Shown here: piece after piece, positions 7,604 to 17,945 of the stretch
Layout of the letters: every line of letters begins with the position of its first letter
Position numbering within the stretch: the stretch's first letter is position 1
Source of the DNA: [Flexibacter] sp. ATCC 35208
GTDB taxonomy: Bacteria; Bacteroidota; Bacteroidia; Chitinophagales; Chitinophagaceae
NCBI RefSeq assembly: GCF_001975825.1
Contig: NZ_MTKN01000005.1
Span: 92,578 to 156,577 of the forward strand
Length of the DNA: 64,000 nt
Direction of reading: 5' to 3'
Program-made: the position numbers and the translations under genes
The notes under the pieces: model-generated
What the model saw: the letters and a program-made list of their open reading frames with translations, nothing else
What the model was told of the DNA's origin: nothing
Database searches by the model: none

Positions 7604-8536
7604 ATGCTCATACACAGGGACCTTACCCAATTGCCAGCTTTTAAGCGGGCAGTTATTACCATCGGAACATTTGACGGCGTTCATACCGGACACCGCCACA
7701 TCATCCGACAATTACAACAGGCTGCCACTGCCTGCGATGGTGAGACAGTGATCGTCACCTTCGATCCTCACCCAAGGGAAGTACTGCAACCGGGGAGTAA
7801 TCTTGTCCGACTCCTGACCACTTTAGATGAAAAGATTGCTTTACTGTCGGCACAGGGAATTGATCACCTGGTGATTGTTCCTTTTACACGCGAGTTTTCT
7901 GAGCTCTCGGCCCAGGCTTACCTGGAGGATTTTCTGATAGAAAGATTCAAACCTCATACGATTATCATTGGTTACGACCACCGATTCGGGCATAACCGCG
8001 AAGGTGGACTGGAATTGCTGGAAGCGGAGCAGACGCAGTATGGATTTAGTTTGATCGAGATTCCGCAGCAGATTGTGCATGATCTGACAGTAAGTTCTAC
8101 CAAAATCAGGAAGAGTTTGCAGGAAGGGAATGTGCATCTGGCAAATGAATTGCTTGGTTATCAGTATTTTCTGGAAGGAACGGTGGTGCATGGAGATAAG
8201 ATGGGGAGAAAATTAGGATATCCGACGGCAAATATTCAATTGCCAGATCAGCGGAAATTGATACCTGCACAGGGGATTTATGCGATCCGGGTACATGTGA
8301 AGGAGCAGGAGCAACCATTGAATGGGGTGATGAGTATTGGAACAAGGCCTACTTTTAATGGAAATGATTTGCGCCTGGAGGCACATATATTTGATTTTAA
8401 AGGGGATTTATATGAGCAGGTGATTAAGGTGGAGATGGTGAGCTATATCAGGGCGAATCAGAAGTTTGACAATGTGGACGCGCTGATAGCGCAGATGGAT
8501 AAAGATAGTACAGAGGCGAAAACCTTGTTAGGATAA
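7604..8536 (+). CDS. ribF: Bifunctional riboflavin kinase / FAD synthetase
   Basis: Converts riboflavin to FMN and FMN to FAD. The ATG at 7604 (MLIHRDLTQLP) is preferred because the family N-terminus normally begins here; an in-frame ATG at 7574 would add ten unsupported residues. The N-terminal nucleotidyltransferase-like FAD synthetase domain carries TIGTFDGVHTGHR and the GYDHRFGHNREG block. The C-terminal flavokinase domain (from about 185) has GDKMGRKLGYPTANI and GVMSIGTRPTF, the ATP- and flavin-binding signature. At 310 residues the length is standard. No FMN riboswitch is visible upstream, but two pairs of direct repeats lie there. Confidence 0.96.
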   Translation: MLIHRDLTQLPAFKRAVITIGTFDGVHTGHRHIIRQLQQAATACDGETVIVTFDPHPREVLQPGSNLVRLLTTLDEKIALLSAQGIDHLVIVPFTREFSELSAQAYLEDFLIERFKPHTIIIGYDHRFGHNREGGLELLEAEQTQYGFSLIEIPQQIVHDLTVSSTKIRKSLQEGNVHLANELLGYQYFLEGTVVHGDKMGRKLGYPTANIQLPDQRKLIPAQGIYAIRVHVKEQEQPLNGVMSIGTRPTFNGNDLRLEAHIFDFKGDLYEQVIKVEMVSYIRANQKFDNVDALIAQMDKDSTEAKTLLG

Positions 8537-8542
8537 AAATTA

Positions 8543-8586
8543 CAAAATCAAAAAGCTTTTACCTTCGGTAAAGGCTTTTTGATTTT
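8543..8586. terminator. Bidirectional terminator with UUCG tetraloop
   Basis: A stem of about 20 bp (arms 8543-8562 and 8567-8586, one G-U pair) closed by C(TTCG)G, with A and T runs on the two sides. It serves the convergent ribF and holA genes. Confidence 0.85.
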
Positions 8587-8591
8587 GGGCC

Positions 8592-8609
8592 GGGCCTGCG
8601 GCTGGCTTA
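8592..8609 (-). repeat. GC-rich interspersed repeat, copy a
   Basis: Read on the minus strand, TAAGCCAGCCGCAGGCCC; differs in two positions from the copy at 15601 and lies in the AT-rich gap before the holA stop. Confidence 0.5.
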
Positions 8610-8624
8610 ATGCATAAATGCGTC

Positions 8625-9620
8625 TTAGTTCATTATTTTATACGCCAGTTCTTTCATTAATTCTCCATCCTCTACCCCACTGTCGTTGATACCGATGCTC
8701 CTTAAATTATAATGATGTAAAAGCAATATCGCCTTCTCCGTTCCCTCTACCCCATATTGCCTTGCCGCCGCCATATAATCCTTTACAAAAAACGGATGCA
8801 CCCCCAACGCCGCTGCAATCTCCTTCTCCCCTCCTTTCACACCAAAGAGCTGACTCATCTTACTAAAGAAATTATACAATGCCGGCAATACCATTTGTAT
8901 AGGCCCTGCCTTCGGATTAGCGGCAAAATATTGGATAATACGTATCACCTTACCCATATCCTTCTGGCCAATAGCATTCTGTAATTCAAATACATTGTAT
9001 TCCTTACTGATCCCTACATACTTCTCAATATCATTCTCATCAATCTTCTTTTCAGGCGCCAGGTTCACCAGCAGTTTTTCAATCTCATTCGCCATACGGG
9101 ACAGGTCATTGCCGATATGATCAACCAGCAAAATACCTGCTTTCTGAGAGATGGCCCTGCCCAATCCATTCACATATGCATCTACCCAGGCCGGCAACTG
9201 ATTATCATACATCTTCTTGGTACTGAGTAGTACCCCTCTGTCTTTTATCAGTTTTGCTATCTTACTGCGCCCATCGATCTTACCCTGTTTATGTGCCACC
9301 ACAAAAATGGTGGAATCCAGTGGTTTATCGATATACGTCTCCAGTTTCAGAATATCCTTCATAGCCTGGGCCTCTTTCAACACCACTACCTGCCTTTCGG
9401 CAAACATAGGGTATCGTCTACAGGCATTAACCACCGCACTCCAGGAGGTCTCCTTACCATATAATATAGTAAGGTTGAATCCCTTCTCTGATTCATCCAG
9501 CAGGTGATGCTCCGCATAGTTGGTCACCTGATCGATAAAGAAGTCTTCATCTCCTTCCAGCCAGTATAACGACTTGAACTTCTTTTGTTTCCAGTCTTTT
9601 ATTATATCCTGATAATCCAT
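8625..9620 (-). CDS. holA: DNA polymerase III subunit delta
   Basis: Clamp-loader subunit that opens the beta sliding clamp. The 331-residue length fits HolA. Typical features are the N-terminal YWLEGDEDFFIDQVTNY (nucleotide-free P-loop remnant), RRYPMFAERQVVVLKEAQ with the clamp-contacting region, and the C-terminal collar helices (NEIEKLLVNL, VFELQNAIGQKD). It starts with ATG at 9620, 8 bp downstream of the exonuclease gene on the same strand, so the two are probably co-transcribed. Confidence 0.93.
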   Translation of the reverse strand: MDYQDIIKDWKQKKFKSLYWLEGDEDFFIDQVTNYAEHHLLDESEKGFNLTILYGKETSWSAVVNACRRYPMFAERQVVVLKEAQAMKDILKLETYIDKPLDSTIFVVAHKQGKIDGRSKIAKLIKDRGVLLSTKKMYDNQLPAWVDAYVNGLGRAISQKAGILLVDHIGNDLSRMANEIEKLLVNLAPEKKIDENDIEKYVGISKEYNVFELQNAIGQKDMGKVIRIIQYFAANPKAGPIQMVLPALYNFFSKMSQLFGVKGGEKEIAAALGVHPFFVKDYMAAARQYGVEGTEKAILLLHHYNLRSIGINDSGVEDGELMKELAYKIMN

Positions 9621-9628
9621 TCCCTAAA

Positions 9629-10357
9629 TTATTTAATATATACGACATCCCCATCTTCCATCAGGGGCACTCCCTTGAACCGCATCAGGAGCTGGCCTAC
9701 TGCTACCACGTCTTTCTGACAATAGGTAACAATCCTTTCCAGTCCATTGGCTTCTTCATAATATACTTTTGCCACCATACTTCCATCGATATCATCTTTG
9801 GGCGTCGGTATACCAAGTATCGCTGTTAATAACTTCAGGGAAGTATAGTTTTTAAAGTCGCCAAACCGCCATAACTGCATCGTATCCAACATAGGTACTT
9901 CCCAGGGTTTTAGGTTATGCAGTTGTAAAGCAGGTGGCAAAGATAGCTGATGGATCACAGACCGCCTGCAAATAAAAGGAATATCAAATTCTTTGATGTT
10001 GTGACCTGCAAACTGGATTTTGGGATTTTTTATATAGAACTTATTTACCAATTCTAAAAAACTGCTTAATAAAACCTTTTCATCGTCATGATAAATTGAT
10101 TTGATACGCAATTGATAACGACCATTTTCTACGGTAAAAAATCCAACGGAAATACAAACGATTTTTCCAAATTCGGCATAGATCCCCGCCCGGTCAGCGT
10201 ATAGGTCTTCCCCTTCGGCTGAATCTGGCGCAGTTTTTGCGATTTTGTCAAGCCAAAGCATTTGCATGTTTTCCGGAAGACAATCAAAAGCCTTAACAGC
10301 AGGTGTTGTCTCTATGTCAAGCAGCAGTAATTGATCTAATGCGATATTCGGTAACAC
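9629..10357 (-). CDS. Predicted 3'-5' exonuclease, DNA polymerase B exonuclease-like
   Basis: 242 residues of the DnaQ/RNase H-fold superfamily. Exo I is LLLDIETTP (Asp14, Glu16), Exo II is around FAGHNIKEFDIPF, and Exo III is YCQKDVVAVGQLL with a catalytic aspartate. This layout matches the stand-alone family related to the exonuclease domain of family B polymerases, so a role in DNA repair or proofreading is likely but unproven. The only good start is GTG at 10357. It precedes holA by 8 bp, pointing to co-expression with the replication gene. Confidence 0.85.
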   Translation of the reverse strand: MLPNIALDQLLLLDIETTPAVKAFDCLPENMQMLWLDKIAKTAPDSAEGEDLYADRAGIYAEFGKIVCISVGFFTVENGRYQLRIKSIYHDDEKVLLSSFLELVNKFYIKNPKIQFAGHNIKEFDIPFICRRSVIHQLSLPPALQLHNLKPWEVPMLDTMQLWRFGDFKNYTSLKLLTAILGIPTPKDDIDGSMVAKVYYEEANGLERIVTYCQKDVVAVGQLLMRFKGVPLMEDGDVVYIK

Positions 10358-10466
10358 AGTTGAAAAACAGTTTATAAATTTTTATAATTAAAGTATTTTT
10401 AACACTTACATTTGTATAATCAGTTTTAACCATATAACAATTAAAATTAAATAAATAATAACGACT

Positions 10467-11428
10467 ATGACTGAGAACACATTTAACAAACCTGCTTCGG
10501 GCTCTCCCGGATCTGAAAAACCAAGAAGCCGTAATGGACTGATATATGGTATTTTAATTGCAGCACTGGCCGGTACCTGGATCTACATGCTGTATGACAA
10601 AAATAAATCCAGCGAAATTCAAACGCAACAAACTGCGCAGATTGATTCCATTTCTTCTTCACGGGACGCACTCCAGCAGGAATATAATGCAGCCAACGCA
10701 CGTCTCGATGACCTGATCTCCCAGAACACCCGCATGGATAGTCTGGTGAAAACAAAAGATAAGGAAATTGCAGACATGAAATCCAGAATCAATAGCATTT
10801 TGACCAACAAAAATGCTACCCAGTCTCAGCTGGCTGAAGCTCGTCGTCTGATCGAAAACTGAAAGGCAACATCAGTTCATATCAGGAAACGATCGAAAAA
10901 CTGGAAGGCGAAAAACTGGTACTCACCGACGAACGTAATACTGCACGTAAGGAAAGAGACTCAGTAGGTTCTATCAAAGATAGCCTGAACAAGAAAGTAA
11001 ATCTTGGTTCCGTATTACACGCTTCCAACATTCATTTACAGCCGATTATGCTGAAAAAGAATGGTAAAGAAGTAGAAACAAGCAAGGCAAAACGCGCTGA
11101 TATGATGCGTGTGACCTTTGACCTGGATGAGAACAGAATTGCTCCAACCGGTAACAAAGAACTGTATGTTGCTATCTCCGCTCCTGATGGTACACCACTG
11201 GCTGTTGAAGCCCTTGGTTCAGGCAGATTCACACTGGACGATGGTACAGAAAAACTGTATACTGCAAAGAAAACTGTAGCCTATACCTTAGGTCAGAAAC
11301 AGACCGTGGTAATGGACTGGAAACAAAACTCCGATTTCAAACCTGGTGATTACAGTGTTGAAATCTACCATGATGGTTTCAAAATCGGTCAGGGTAAAGT
11401 AACACTGAAGAAAGGCGGATTGTTCTAG
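10467..11428 (+). pseudogene. Coiled-coil membrane protein gene interrupted by a -1 frameshift
   Basis: Two frames together make one protein of about 320 residues. Frame 1 (10467-10862) has a cytoplasmic stretch, a transmembrane helix (about 25-43, GLIYGILIAALAGTWIYMLY) and the start of a long coiled coil. It stops at a TGA at 10860. From 10856 the -1 frame continues the coiled coil without a gap (KLKGNISSYQETIEKLEGEK) into a C-terminal globular part (NIHLQPIMLKKNGKEVETSK to VTLKKGGLF). The break lies in a short A run (gaaaactg), so one missing A explains it. Either a real mutation, a sequencing error, or recoding. The family is common in Chitinophagaceae but I cannot assign a function. Confidence 0.8.
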
Positions 11429-11456
11429 TAGTTTTCTTCTATATATTATTAAATGG

Positions 11457-11490
11457 GTCCCGGTGTCTTATGATGCCGGGACTTTTTATT
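11457..11490 (+). terminator. Intrinsic terminator
   Basis: GC stem gtcccgg / ccgggac (11457-11463, 11476-11482) followed by TTTTT, about 30 bp after the end of the coiled-coil gene. Confidence 0.8.
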
Positions 11491-11765
11491 TAAGAAAAAG
11501 ATAGCACTCCTTTCAAAAGTTAACACAACAGTCATTTGTTAATGATTAGTTATTTGGAAAAAGACATATATAAAATTCTAATTAATTCCCCCATCTTTGC
11601 ACTAATCTTTTATGGTATAGATGGAAACCCATGCCCAAAAGGTTGCAATTTCATGTGAAAACCGGGGAATGCATAACCTTGCATCACCATGTGTCCCCCC
11701 CTATCTTATATTGTATGTTATTGGGATTGAGTTCAACAAACAGTGTTAAAATACAGGAACCGATT
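11491..11765. other. AT-rich intergenic region without a gene
   Basis: About 275 bp between the terminator and the receiver gene. An open frame upstream of the receiver start exists, but its residues look non-coding. I see no RNA gene; the sequence is AT-rich and may hold the promoter of the next gene. Confidence 0.5.
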
Positions 11766-12164
11766 ATGCAGGAAAACACGAAGCAGGTGTACGTCGTAGA
11801 CGATGATGAGATCTTTCATTTCATCCTGAAAAAGATGTTGGAACAACAAGCCGACAATCTGGAAATCACCAGCTTCCTCTGCGCAGAAGATGCGCTGGCT
11901 CAGTTACAAGACCAGCCGCAGTACATGCTGCCCTCCTTAATCATCCTGGACATGAACATGCAACGTATGAATGGATGGGACTTCATCGAAGCCTATAAAA
12001 CGATTAAACCAACCCTCAATCAACATATTCCCATCATCATGTGCTCTTCATCTATGGACATGCGGGATATGCAGAAAGTACAACGCACACCGGAACTAAT
12101 GGCCTACATAACCAAGCCCTTAGACCCCATGAAGATGAAAGTGATCACCGATGTACTTGCCTGA
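11766..12164 (+). CDS. Single-domain response regulator (CheY-like receiver)
   Basis: 132 residues from the ATG at 11766 (MQENTKQVYVVDDDE). Upstream in-frame codons lack family similarity, so the longer reading from 11631 is rejected. Receiver landmarks are complete: acidic pocket DDD (12-14), phospho-acceptor Asp62 in IILDMNMQRMNG, Ser94/Ser95 switch region and Lys117 in ITKPLD. There is no output domain, so it acts by protein-protein contact or in a phosphorelay. No histidine kinase is adjacent. Stand-alone receivers of this type are numerous in Bacteroidetes. Confidence 0.92.
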   Translation: MQENTKQVYVVDDDEIFHFILKKMLEQQADNLEITSFLCAEDALAQLQDQPQYMLPSLIILDMNMQRMNGWDFIEAYKTIKPTLNQHIPIIMCSSSMDMRDMQKVQRTPELMAYITKPLDPMKMKVITDVLA

Positions 12165-12203
12165 GGACCTGAATCAGATTATGGAATGGACAATACAATA
12201 AAA

Positions 12204-12230
12204 AAACGCCGGCGTTCTGCCGGCGTTTCT
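12204..12230. terminator. Bidirectional terminator
   Basis: Perfect stem aaacgccggc / gccggcgttt (12204-12213, 12219-12228), 5-nt loop, with an A run upstream and T-rich sequence downstream, between the convergent receiver and ABC-F genes. Confidence 0.9.
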
Positions 12231-12248
12231 CTTTATAATCTGTTGTGA

Positions 12249-13910
<1,662 letters not shown>

Positions 13911-13918
13911 TTAAGGCG

Positions 13919-13948
13919 CAAAGTTACGAAAAAATATACGGTTTCAAT
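13919..13948 (-). promoter_or_regulatory. Promoter of the ABC-F gene
   Basis: Minus-strand TAACTTTG (13919-13926) with ATTG (13945-13948) 18 bp upstream, close to the start codon at 13895. Confidence 0.6.
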
Positions 13949-14107
13949 ATTTTATCGCATTAATCAAAATTTAAGCCCGCAGCAGGTCAACACCCCAAAA
14001 CAAAGGGCTTTTGACAAGCGCTCCCCCCCTTTACCCAGGTAATTTTTCTTCTCATGCTAATACCTTAATTTTAAACCCTGCATTGATCCACCTAATTCAC
14101 TTTCGCC

Positions 14108-14761
14108 ATGACTAAATACGACGAGATCTTCGAGAACAACAGACGTTGGATAGCCTCCAAAACTGCTACCGACAAGGAATTTTTTGAAAAAATGGCCAAC
14201 GAGCAGAAGCCAGAATACCTCTACATAGGCTGTAGCGATAGCAGGGTACCCACCAATGAGATCATGGGGTTGGATGCCGGTGAAGTCTTCGTTCACAGAA
14301 ACGTAGCCAACCTGGTCAATAATGTTGACCTGAACGTAATGTCAGTCATCAACTACGCCGTTCGCCACCTGCAGGTAAAACACATCATCGTATGTGGCCA
14401 CTACAACTGCGGAGGTGTAAAAGCAGCCATGCAATCAGCCGACCTCGGTCTGCTCAATCCATGGCTCCGCAATATCCGCGACGTATACCGCCTGCACAAA
14501 GAGGAGCTGAACAACATTGAAGACGAGCATGCACGTTACAATCGCCTGGTAGAACTGAATGTACAGGAGCAATGTGTGAATGTTATCAAAACCGCCGCCG
14601 TACAGCAATCCTACCTTCTGAACAAGTTCCCTACCGTACACGGCTGGGTGTATGACCTGAAAAACGGACAACTGATAGATCTGAAAATTGATTTCGAAAA
14701 AGTCCTCCACGAAATTCAGGAAATCTATGACCTGACTGGTACAGGATTGATGAAAAAATAA
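14108..14761 (+). CDS. can: Beta-class carbonic anhydrase
   Basis: Interconverts CO2 and bicarbonate, supplying bicarbonate for carboxylations and pH balance in the cytoplasm. The 217 residues have all zinc and catalytic residues: Cys42, Asp44 and Arg46 in GCSDSRVP, and His98 and Cys101 in CGHYNCGG. This is the usual length for the E. coli Can type. The start ATG at 14108 gives the canonical N-terminus (YDEIFENNRRWI). murI follows 4 bp after its stop, so the two form an operon. Confidence 0.96.
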   Translation: MTKYDEIFENNRRWIASKTATDKEFFEKMANEQKPEYLYIGCSDSRVPTNEIMGLDAGEVFVHRNVANLVNNVDLNVMSVINYAVRHLQVKHIIVCGHYNCGGVKAAMQSADLGLLNPWLRNIRDVYRLHKEELNNIEDEHARYNRLVELNVQEQCVNVIKTAAVQQSYLLNKFPTVHGWVYDLKNGQLIDLKIDFEKVLHEIQEIYDLTGTGLMKK

Positions 14762-14765
14762 AGAA

Positions 14766-15593
14766 ATGACAACTGGGCCAATTGGCGTATTCGACTCCGG
14801 CTATGGAGGACTCACGGTGCTCAAAGAGATCATCACCTCCCTGCCACAATACGATTATATCTACCTGGGCGACAACGCCCGTGCCCCCTATGGCAACAGA
14901 GGATTTGAAACCATTCATACCTACACACTGGAATGTGTACAGCACCTTTTTGACATGGGCTGTCCTTTGGTAGTGCTGGCCTGTAATACGGCCTCTGCCA
15001 AGGCACTCCGCACCATTCAGCAAAAAGACCTGCCGAACATAGCACCGGATCGCAGGGTCTTAGGGGTGATCAGGCCGACTACCGAAATGGTAGGCACACT
15101 CACCCAGACCGGCGAAGTAGGAATATTGGCGACAAAAGGTACGGTGAGCTCGGAATCGTATCCTATTGAAATCAAAAAGTTCTTTCCACACGTGAAAGTA
15201 CATCAGTTGGCTTGTCCGATGTGGGTGCCTTTGATTGAAAATGGGGAGGCAGATAGCGAAGGGGCTGATTATTTTGTGAAGAAATACCTGGATCAGATAT
15301 TGACGGATGCACCGGATATTGATACGCTGGTGTTGGCGTGTACTCATTATCCGATTTTGACCAGGAAGATAAGGCAGTTTTTGCCCGCGGGGATTACGCT
15401 TTTATCACAGGGAAAGATTGTAGCCCATAGCCTGAAAGATTATCTGGTAAGACATCCTGAAATGGAAACGAGATTGAGTAAGAATGGTAGCAGGAGATTC
15501 TTTACAACAGATGATCCGGTTATTTTTGAAAAGCTGACAAACATCTTCTTTGGAGAGACAGTTAAGACTGAATTCTTAGAACACAAGAAATAA
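14766..15593 (+). CDS. murI: Glutamate racemase
   Basis: Makes D-glutamate for peptidoglycan. The two catalytic cysteines are visible: Cys73 in VVLACNTASA and Cys192 in LVLACTHYPIL, with the N-terminal IGVFDSGYGGLTVLKEI typical of the family. At 275 residues the length is normal. It is 4 bp downstream of the carbonic anhydrase gene and very likely co-transcribed. A strong terminator follows at 15715. Confidence 0.96.
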   Translation: MTTGPIGVFDSGYGGLTVLKEIITSLPQYDYIYLGDNARAPYGNRGFETIHTYTLECVQHLFDMGCPLVVLACNTASAKALRTIQQKDLPNIAPDRRVLGVIRPTTEMVGTLTQTGEVGILATKGTVSSESYPIEIKKFFPHVKVHQLACPMWVPLIENGEADSEGADYFVKKYLDQILTDAPDIDTLVLACTHYPILTRKIRQFLPAGITLLSQGKIVAHSLKDYLVRHPEMETRLSKNGSRRFFTTDDPVIFEKLTNIFFGETVKTEFLEHKK

Positions 15594-15600
15594 AATGAAT

Positions 15601-15618
15601 TAAGCCGGCCGCAGGCCA
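15601..15618 (+). repeat. GC-rich interspersed repeat, copy b
   Basis: TAAGCCGGCCGCAGGCCA, sharing a 17-base stretch exactly with the copy at 27354, just after the murI stop. Confidence 0.55.
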
Positions 15619-15714
15619 TTGCGCGATTCCAATAAAAAAGAAGGTGTATCATTAATAATTGAAACTCCTGAGAAACGCATACAATGGAATCTGGCTCCAT
15701 CAGGTATCCGAATT

Positions 15715-15750
15715 AAAAGAGGGTGTATCTGAAATTACACCCTCTTTTTT
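15715..15750. terminator. Bidirectional terminator
   Basis: Stem aaaagagggtgta / tacaccctctttt with an 8-nt loop followed by a T run, between convergent murI and the S9 peptidase gene. Confidence 0.88.
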
Positions 15751-15778
15751 ATTGGTAGGAATTTAAAATAGTTTAAAA

Positions 15779-17911
15779 TTATTTCCCTTCTAATCCTAAC
15801 AGAAACGAATACTGCAATGCCACATCTTCCAAAGGCTTAAACCTTCCTGAAGCCCCGCCATGCCCCGCTTCCATATCTGTCTTGAACAACAATAAATGCT
15901 TATCCGTTTTCAACGCTCTCAACTTCGCCACCCACTTAGCCGGCTCCCAATACTGCACCTGTGAATCATGCAGCCCTGTCAACACCAGCATATTTGGATA
16001 ATCCTGCGCTACCACATTATCATAAGGAGAATAAGATTTCATATAATCATAGTACTCCTTATTCTTTGGATTGCCCCACTCATCAAACTCTCCCGTGGTC
16101 AATGGAATACTCTCATCCAGCATAGTCGTAACCACATCTACAAATGGCACCGCCGCTATCACACCATTCCATAACTTAGGCCGCATATTCACAACAGCAC
16201 CCATCAGCAAACCACCAGCACTACCACCCATCGCATACAAATGCGTACTATCCGTATACTTTTGTGCCACTAAGAATTCTGCACAATCAATAAAGTCATA
16301 AAACGTATTCTTCTTCTTAAACAACTTTCCATCTTCATACCACTGTCTGCCCATCTCTTCTCCTCCACGAATATGCGCTATTGCATATGCAAATCCTCTA
16401 TCTAATAAACTCAGCCTGTTTGAACTAAAACCCGGATCAATGCTATGACCATAAGAACCATATCCATACAGTAACAAAGGTCGCTTGCCATCCTTTTCAA
16501 ATCCCTTTTTATACACGATAGAGATCGGCACTTTCACACCATCTCTCGCTGTTGCATACACACGCTCGGTCACATAATTTTTCGGGTCATAACCACCCAA
16601 TACTTCCTGTCTTTTCTTCAGCTCATTTGTCTTCGCATCCATGTCATAATCATAGGTGGAAGAAGGCGTCGTCATTGAAGTATATACATAGCGCAATGTC
16701 TTCGTATCAAACTCAGGATTGATAGACACACTCGCTACATAAGCAGGTTCATCAAAGTGCAGGTAATGTTCCTGATGTGTATGTGTATTGATCACACGCA
16801 GTTGTGTGAGACCATTCTTACGCTCACTCAGTACCATATGCTCTTTGAACAACTCCTGACCTTCCAGCAAAACATCTGTACGATGTGGAATCACCTCTTT
16901 CCAATCCCTGATACCCGTCTTGTCCAGCGGGCATTCCATCAGTCTGAAATTCTTCGCCTGGTAGTTTGTTCTGATATAAAAATGCTGATCCTGATGGTCT
17001 ACATCATACAGCAGATCATGCTGACGTGGATAAAATACTTTCGCATCGCCCATTGGTTTGGATGCATCCAGTATCCGGTATTCAGAAGACAATGTACTTT
17101 CACTTGCGATGAAGATGTACTGTCCTGATTTACTTCTGTAAGCAATGGTATTAAAGGTCTCATCTTTCTCATGGAACACCTCTTTATCCTTTGCAGCTTC
17201 AGTACCTACCACATGTCTGCCGATCCTGTCTGCCCGCAAAGTAACAGGGTCTTTTCCTGTATAGAAAAAGGTCTTGTTATCGCTGGCCCACGCAGCACCG
17301 CCGGTGGTATTCAGAATAGCATCAGGAAGTATTTCACCTGTTTGCAGGTTTTTGATACGAATGGTATACTGACGGCGGCTCACGGTATCTACACCAAAAG
17401 CTAACCATTGCCCGTCAGGACTTACCGCCATACCACCTACCTGGTAATAATCATGCCCTGCTGCCATTTCATTGACATTGAGGGTGATTTCTTCCTTGGC
17501 TTCCAGGCTACCTTTTTTACGGCAGTAGATAGGGTATTCTTTTCCTTCTACATAACGGGTGTAATAGTAATACCCTTCTTTCAGATAAGGCACACTGGCA
17601 TCCGTTTCCATGATCCTGCCACGCATTTCTTCGTACAGCTTCTTACGCAGCTGTGTTGCAAAAGCCATCATGGTATCCAGGTAAGTATTCTCTGCATTCA
17701 GATAAGCGAGGACTTTAGGATCATTACGATCATTCATCCAGTAATAGCTATCTATACGGGTATCACCGTTTATAGTAAGCGCTGTATCTTTCTTTTCCGC
17801 TACCGGAGCGGCTATCGTTGTCGTTGATTCTGCTGACATAACTTTCTTTTTTTCCTTACAGGCAAACAGGGCCATAGCTAAGATCACGTAATAAGCAGCG
17901 GCTATCCTCAT
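15779..17911 (-). CDS. S9 family prolyl oligopeptidase / oligopeptidase B-type lipoprotein
   Basis: 710-residue serine peptidase that cleaves short peptides, exported by a lipoprotein-like signal (MRIAAAYYVILAMALFAC, cysteine at 18). An N-terminal beta-propeller region (about 45-430) caps the alpha/beta hydrolase domain. The catalytic triad is Ser564 in MGGSAGG, Asp649 in GLHDSQ and His684 in DMEAGHGG. The AHIRGGEEMGRQWYEDGK block is characteristic of oligopeptidase B (PtrB), so cleavage after basic residues is the best guess. The family is usually cytosolic in proteobacteria but commonly exported in Bacteroidetes. Confidence 0.92.
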   Translation of the reverse strand: MRIAAAYYVILAMALFACKEKKKVMSAESTTTIAAPVAEKKDTALTINGDTRIDSYYWMNDRNDPKVLAYLNAENTYLDTMMAFATQLRKKLYEEMRGRIMETDASVPYLKEGYYYYTRYVEGKEYPIYCRKKGSLEAKEEITLNVNEMAAGHDYYQVGGMAVSPDGQWLAFGVDTVSRRQYTIRIKNLQTGEILPDAILNTTGGAAWASDNKTFFYTGKDPVTLRADRIGRHVVGTEAAKDKEVFHEKDETFNTIAYRSKSGQYIFIASESTLSSEYRILDASKPMGDAKVFYPRQHDLLYDVDHQDQHFYIRTNYQAKNFRLMECPLDKTGIRDWKEVIPHRTDVLLEGQELFKEHMVLSERKNGLTQLRVINTHTHQEHYLHFDEPAYVASVSINPEFDTKTLRYVYTSMTTPSSTYDYDMDAKTNELKKRQEVLGGYDPKNYVTERVYATARDGVKVPISIVYKKGFEKDGKRPLLLYGYGSYGHSIDPGFSSNRLSLLDRGFAYAIAHIRGGEEMGRQWYEDGKLFKKKNTFYDFIDCAEFLVAQKYTDSTHLYAMGGSAGGLLMGAVVNMRPKLWNGVIAAVPFVDVVTTMLDESIPLTTGEFDEWGNPKNKEYYDYMKSYSPYDNVVAQDYPNMLVLTGLHDSQVQYWEPAKWVAKLRALKTDKHLLLFKTDMEAGHGGASGRFKPLEDVALQYSFLLGLEGK

Positions 17912-17945
17912 AGGTGGTAATAATTGAGACTACTAAAGTACAAAA

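Noticed and set aside
10854..10862. Programmed -1 frameshift site
   Set aside because: The sequence cgaaaac does not fit an X XXY YYZ slippery heptamer, and no strong downstream structure is evident; a one-base indel is simpler.
15968..17827. Several plus-strand frames within the S9 peptidase gene
   Set aside because: Antisense shadows of a clear 710-residue coding frame.
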